Of a DNA stretch of 64,000 nt, positions 61,816-64,000 are shown piece after piece. This DNA comes from CAWJKP01 sp963843465 (GTDB taxonomy: Bacteria > Planctomycetota > Planctomycetia > Pirellulales > Thermoguttaceae). The position numbers and the translations under genes are program-made. Each line of letters begins with the position of its first letter. Positions within the stretch are counted from its first letter, which is position 1. Below the pieces are notes generated by a model, which saw nothing but the letters and a program-made list of their open reading frames with translations, was not told where the DNA came from and searched no databases. Where the stretch lies: positions 248,001 through 312,000 of the forward strand of contig CAWJKP010000006.1 in NCBI GenBank assembly GCA_963843465.1, given 5' to 3'.

Positions 61816-63090
61816 TCATTCCAGCCGCATCCATACAGCCTTGAGATACTCGCTATGGGCCGCGTCGGCGGCCACGGGATGATCGGCCGCGGCGCCGCTT
61901 CGGGCGAGAATCTGCAAGGGGCGCGCCGCGTGACGCGCGGAGCGATCAGCCTTGGCCTCGGCCAGCAGGGGGCCCGCCTGGAGCGAGGCCGCACGCAGCA
62001 GGCGGAGGAACTCGTCCTCGGACAACAGCCCGGAGCAAGAGCAACTCAACAACAGCCCGCCGGGCCGCACCAGGCGCATCGCCAGACGGTTGAGGTCGAA
62101 GTGCTTCTTGGTCCCGTCGTCGATCTCGTCCCGGTTGCGGATCAGCTTGGGCGGATCGAGAACGACGATGTCGTACTGCCGCCCCTGCTGGAGCATCTCG
62201 CGCATGTAAAGGAAGGCGTCGGCCTGGGCGAAGTGGATGCGGACCTGATTGAGATTGGCGTTCTCCTTGGCAAGCTGCAAGGGTTCCTCGTCGAGGTCCA
62301 CGCCGGTCACTTCGGCGGCGTCGCCGAGCTTCTTGGCCTGCAGGGAGAACCCGCCCGTATAACAGCAGAGGTCCAACACGCTGCGGCCCCGGGCCAACTC
62401 GGCCAGCCGTTTGCGGTTCTCCCGCTGGTCGCAGAAGAAGCCCGTCTTGTGTCCGCCCTGGAAGCGGACGCGGAACCGCGTGCCATATTCGTGGATCGTC
62501 ACCTGCTCGGGCAGGTCCGGGGAGGCAAGCTCGGGCGGCTGGACGCCCTCCTGGCTGAGAAACTGCGGACTGGGGCGGACCAGCGTGTGCCGCGTCCCGC
62601 AGAGCGGGGCCAGCTCGGCCAGAATCGCCTTGGCCCGCTGATACATCCCCAGGTTGAAAACCTCGGCGGAGAGCACCTCGCCGTAGCGATCGACCACCAG
62701 CCCGGGCAGGCCGTCCGCCTCGGCGTGGACCAGGCGGCAGGCGTTGGTCGAATCGTCCAGGTGCAAAAGATCGCGCCGCAGCGCGACGGCCGCAGCCAGC
62801 TTCTCGCGCCAGCGCGACTCGTCGGGCAGCTCGGGGCCGGCAAACAGCATCCGCACGGCGATCTCTCCGCGGGGATGGTACAGCCCATAGCCCAGCAGGG
62901 TCTGGTCCGGCCCGTAGACGGCCACCAGGTCGCCCGGCCGGGCTGGGTCCGCACGCTCGATCCGCTTGCGGTAGATCAAGGCTTGCCGCGTCGCTGACCG
63001 CAAGAATACCGCGGGAATCGCCCCGGCCGGGTTCACCGCCAACGGCCGGTCCGCGCCGGCCGGGTTGGGAGATTTTCGCTTGAGGTTCAT
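61816..63090 (-). CDS. RlmI-like class I SAM-dependent rRNA methyltransferase
   Basis: 424 residues from ATG 63090, the start before MNLKRKSPNPAG; longer reading to 63147 adds palindrome-derived residues. A PUA-like N-terminal part (RKRIERADPARPGDLVAVYG), a middle EEHD domain and a Rossmann methyltransferase (GFFCDQRENR, LDLCCYTGGFSLQ, DLDEEPLQLAKEN, VVLDPPKL). This is the RlmI family that makes 5-methylcytosine in 23S rRNA in E. coli; the target here is unproven. Confidence 0.87.
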   Translation of the reverse strand: MNLKRKSPNPAGADRPLAVNPAGAIPAVFLRSATRQALIYRKRIERADPARPGDLVAVYGPDQTLLGYGLYHPRGEIAVRMLFAGPELPDESRWREKLAAAVALRRDLLHLDDSTNACRLVHAEADGLPGLVVDRYGEVLSAEVFNLGMYQRAKAILAELAPLCGTRHTLVRPSPQFLSQEGVQPPELASPDLPEQVTIHEYGTRFRVRFQGGHKTGFFCDQRENRKRLAELARGRSVLDLCCYTGGFSLQAKKLGDAAEVTGVDLDEEPLQLAKENANLNQVRIHFAQADAFLYMREMLQQGRQYDIVVLDPPKLIRNRDEIDDGTKKHFDLNRLAMRLVRPGGLLLSCSCSGLLSEDEFLRLLRAASLQAGPLLAEAKADRSARHAARPLQILARSGAAADHPVAADAAHSEYLKAVWMRLE

Positions 63091-63127
63091 GGGGATGATT
63101 TTGGAGTGCGGCGACTTGTCGCCGCTA

Positions 63128-63182
63128 AGTAGGTTATGCTTCAGCATAACATCTGCCGGCTGTGATGCTGAAGCATAACCTA
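63128..63182. repeat. GTAG palindrome pair (GTTATGCTTCAGC type)
   Basis: GTAGGTTATGCTTCAGC and inverse GCTGAAGCATAACCTAC. Arms shared with 54878-54943. It spans the gap to the oxidoreductase stop. Confidence 0.85.
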
Positions 63183-63186
63183 CCGC

Positions 63187-64000
63187 TCAAGCCTCGACCC
63201 AACACCTGCCGTCGGCCGAGCGGTGAAGGCAGTCCATCAGGTGCTGGACGTAGATCCCTTGCTCCAAGCCCGGCTCGGCGGGCCGGCGCTGGGCGACCGC
63301 CTGGAGGAAATTGGCCAGACAAGCCACGTGGCTGCGGAGCCAGCCGATGCTGGCCTTGGGGCTGGGGAAACCCGACGCCGGCGGCCCATAGCGTTGGCCG
63401 CAGTCGATCCGCGTCCAGCCGCGCAGGCCGCCCAGCGGATGATCCACGGCGCCGCTGCCATAGATTTCCAGATGGTGCGGGGCCGCGCCGTTGAAACGGA
63501 CCGCGCCGCGGGAGCCGTGGATCTCCAGCCGCAACTCGTCTTCCGTGCCGCTGGCCAACTTGGTCGCCTCGATCGTCCCCACGGCGCCGGACCGCATCCG
63601 CGCCAGCGCCAGCACACTGTCTTCGGCATCGACCGCCGCCGTTTGGCCCGGCTCGGCGGCCAAAGGCCGCTGGGGATAAGCAATCTTGGTCTGGGCCATC
63701 ACGGCCGCAAAAGGTCCAAGGAAATGGGCCACGAGGTCCAGCACGTGGCTGGCCAGGTCGGCGATCACGCCGCCGCCGGCCGCAGCCGTGAGCTTCCACC
63801 GCAGCGGCGCGTCGGCGTCGGCGCTGCCGGCGTGCAGATAGCAGGCGCGGAACTCCAGCGGCTCGCCCAACAGCCCCGCGTCGATGAGCTGCTTGGCCCG
63901 CAGCGTGGCGGGAAAAAAGCGGTTCTGAAAGGTCATCTGCGCGGTGCCACGGTAGCCGGCCAGCGCCTGGCGGACCTCTTCGGCCTCGTCCATCGTCGCC
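63187..64000 (-). CDS. Gfo/Idh/MocA-family oxidoreductase (5' end off window)
   Basis: At least 271 residues; the frame runs open to position 64000, so the nucleotide-binding N-terminus is missing. The visible C-terminal alpha/beta dehydrogenase domain has NRFFPATLRAKQLIDAGLLGEPLEFRACY near the start, then GGGVIADLASHVLDLVAHFLG, the catalytic-site His/Asp region typical of the family. Acts on a sugar or inositol with NAD(P)H; many planctomycete homologues are exported by Tat, but the signal would lie beyond the edge. Ends at TGA 63187, five bases from a palindrome pair. Confidence 0.9.
   Translation of the reverse strand, partial: ATMDEAEEVRQALAGYRGTAQMTFQNRFFPATLRAKQLIDAGLLGEPLEFRACYLHAGSADADAPLRWKLTAAAGGGVIADLASHVLDLVAHFLGPFAAVMAQTKIAYPQRPLAAEPGQTAAVDAEDSVLALARMRSGAVGTIEATKLASGTEDELRLEIHGSRGAVRFNGAAPHHLEIYGSGAVDHPLGGLRGWTRIDCGQRYGPPASGFPSPKASIGWLRSHVACLANFLQAVAQRRPAEPGLEQGIYVQHLMDCLHRSADGRCWVEA

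Overview
The window reads as a high-GC chromosomal segment of a member of the Planctomycetota, probably a Pirellulales-like lineage. The evidence is the gene repertoire: secreted DUF6807/PmoA-like and ThuA-like proteins, a DUF1598-type protein, Tat-exported sugar isomerase-like TIM barrels, a lipoprotein with a sulfatase-modifying (SUMF1) fold, a membrane-anchored leucine-rich-repeat protein, a large eukaryotic-type Ser/Thr kinase, and short intergenic repeats of the kind common in this phylum. No rRNA or species marker is present, so the rank is an inference.

Layout. 1-8.6 kb: motA (cut by the left edge), a degenerate GGDEF protein, an aldolase, tRNA-Ala(GGC), secreted hypotheticals, csrA and holB. 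8.6-12.6 kb: an LRR gene lying between holB and tmk, a roughly 700-bp heptanucleotide array, and a WYL regulator. 12.6-27 kb: a TolC-like lipoprotein, ThuA-like protein, nucleoside hydrolase, B12-binding radical SAM protein, CehA-like protein, Spy-like protein, tetraheme cytochrome c, DUF1598 and a frameshifted PQQ propeller. 27.2-31.1 kb is an accessory island: two overlapping TIR genes, nadA, a transposase scrap, and a toxin-antitoxin-chaperone (HigB-HigA-SecB-like) operon in AT-richer DNA. 31.3-37.2 kb: a five-gene membrane-lipid cluster resembling E. coli ynbABCD with an added PlsC-type acyltransferase. 37.2-47.2 kb: a TPR protein, decayed RND-efflux pieces, two TIM-barrel proteins, a SUMF1 lipoprotein, a HigBA remnant and a Zn-metallopeptidase. 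47.3-51.2 kb: housekeeping operon prs-rplY-pth-rpsF-ssb-rplI on the minus strand. 51.4-54.7 kb: argB-argD-argF. 54.9-64 kb: the kinase, a very large secreted protein, an orphan antitoxin-like gene, an RlmI-like methyltransferase and a Gfo/Idh/MocA oxidoreductase cut by the right edge.

Two intergenic repeat systems run through the window. One is a family of GTAG-started short palindromes, usually as inverted pairs (GTAG...CTAC), with arm sequences that differ from locus to locus but recur between distant loci; it resembles REP/BIME elements. The other is a set of degenerate 7-bp tandem arrays, each locus with its own heptamer, often as inverted arrays flanking a palindrome pair. No RAYT (Y1) transposase is visible.

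At least eight genes carry single frameshifts, including prs and argD. Because prs is normally indispensable, many of these are probably consensus indels in the assembly rather than true decay; each is flagged. The strongest candidates for unusual biology are the tandem TIR pair (only the second keeps the canonical catalytic Glu), the TAC module, and the two-layer repeat architecture.
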